64,000 bases of DNA from Isoetes taiwanensis (lineage: Eukaryota; Streptophyta; Lycopodiopsida; Isoetales; Isoetaceae): NCBI GenBank assembly GCA_021234155.1, contig JAJEKV010000039.1, positions 744,001-808,000 on the forward strand, given 5' to 3'. A program made the position numbers and the translations under genes. Below the pieces are notes generated by a model. It saw only the letters and a program-made list of their open reading frames with translations. It did no database searches and had not been told where the DNA came from. The stretch's first letter is position 1. Every line of letters starts with the position of its first letter. Positions 63,863 through 64,000 of the stretch are shown here, piece after piece.

Positions 63863-64000
63863 ATGATGGCCCGCACAAAACAGACTGCAAGGAAGCCTGG
63901 CCGAAGCGAATCCTCCAGCACCAGCGGTCCTGGCCTCTTTCAGAGGGTCCTTCAAGAACGCCTTTTCCGAGAAGGCGAATCTTCTTCGAGCGAAGATGCA
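63863..64000 (+). CDS. ORF starting with a histone H3 tail mimic (partial, runs off the window)
   Basis: An in-frame TAG at 63,839-63,841 shows that the ORF starts at ATG 63,863 or at the next ATG, 63,866, which has the better context (A at -3, G at +4). After the Met codons come ARTKQTARK, exactly residues 1-9 of mature histone H3 including Lys4 and Lys9. Then PGRSE replaces STGGK, and a Ser- and Glu-rich, non-histone sequence follows (SSSTSGPG, FQRVLQERLFREGE, SSSSEDA) to the window edge. This is not a canonical H3. Starting at the second ATG and removing Met would expose Ala1 as in H3. By context it could be the first ORF (gag position) of the LTR element; it could also be a host gene. Known readers of the H3 N-terminus bind this exact peptide, so chromatin binding is a reasonable but untested inference. 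Confidence 0.7.
   Translation, partial: MMARTKQTARKPGRSESSSTSGPGLFQRVLQERLFREGESSSSEDA

Overview
This window looks like nuclear DNA from a land plant with a large, transposon-rich genome. The evidence is three spliced plant-type glyoxalase-I-like genes with GT-AG introns, a decayed plastid-type glycolytic GAPDH (GAPCp) copy, a PPR-repeat fragment, APE-type LINEs, tRNA-like SINEs, CACTA ends and an LTR-retrotransposon primer-binding site. A fern or other non-flowering vascular plant seems plausible, but nothing here proves the lineage. Only the glyoxalase-like genes look intact; nearly everything else is mobile or decayed DNA. Class and family calls were made by eye without a search. || Layout. 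1-2.0 kb: minus-strand remains of a histone-H3-family (CENH3-flavoured) fold with two in-frame TGA codons, followed outward by hairpin repeats and a minus-strand TATA box. 2.03-9.30 kb: two tandem, strongly T-rich elements that share a hairpin-bearing 5' end and a 37-bp 3' end. 9.3-14.1 kb: a CACTA-like terminus, LTR-like leader DNA and a few exon-like pieces. 14.1-15.7 kb and 41.6-42.9 kb: two inverted copies of a foldback element whose core lies in opposite orientations. 17.9-19.8 kb: a LINE 3' end running into a ~1-kb pyrimidine tract. 22.3-23.1 kb: glyoxalase-like gene A (-). 26.9-28.6 kb: an unrecognised ORF, TTAGGG-like repeats with poly(A), and a CACTA terminus that interrupts a host exon. 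|| 28.8-38.0 kb and 54.7-57.6 kb are a segmental duplication carrying glyoxalase-like genes B and C. Copy 1 gained a 2.6-kb TIR element exactly in the TATA box of gene B; copy 2 preserves the empty site. Copy 1 also holds the 3.5-kb block with the GAPCp pseudogene. 38.9-41.5 kb: SINE, Copia and coiled-coil ORF remains. 43.5-46.7 kb: a LINE with endonuclease, reverse transcriptase and zinc knuckle, all frameshifted. 47-54.8 kb: nested direct repeats, coiled-coil ORF remains and a LINE with a readable empty site. 59.9-63.2 kb: two LTR-like segments in opposite orientation. || At the right edge an ORF begins just after its own TATA box and an in-frame stop. After the start codons it carries residues 1-9 of the histone H3 tail (ARTKQTARK) and then diverges completely. 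With the H3-fold relic at the left edge, this histone-derived material is the strongest candidate for an undescribed system: a plant mobile element or gene family using H3 tail mimicry or a captured H3 fold.
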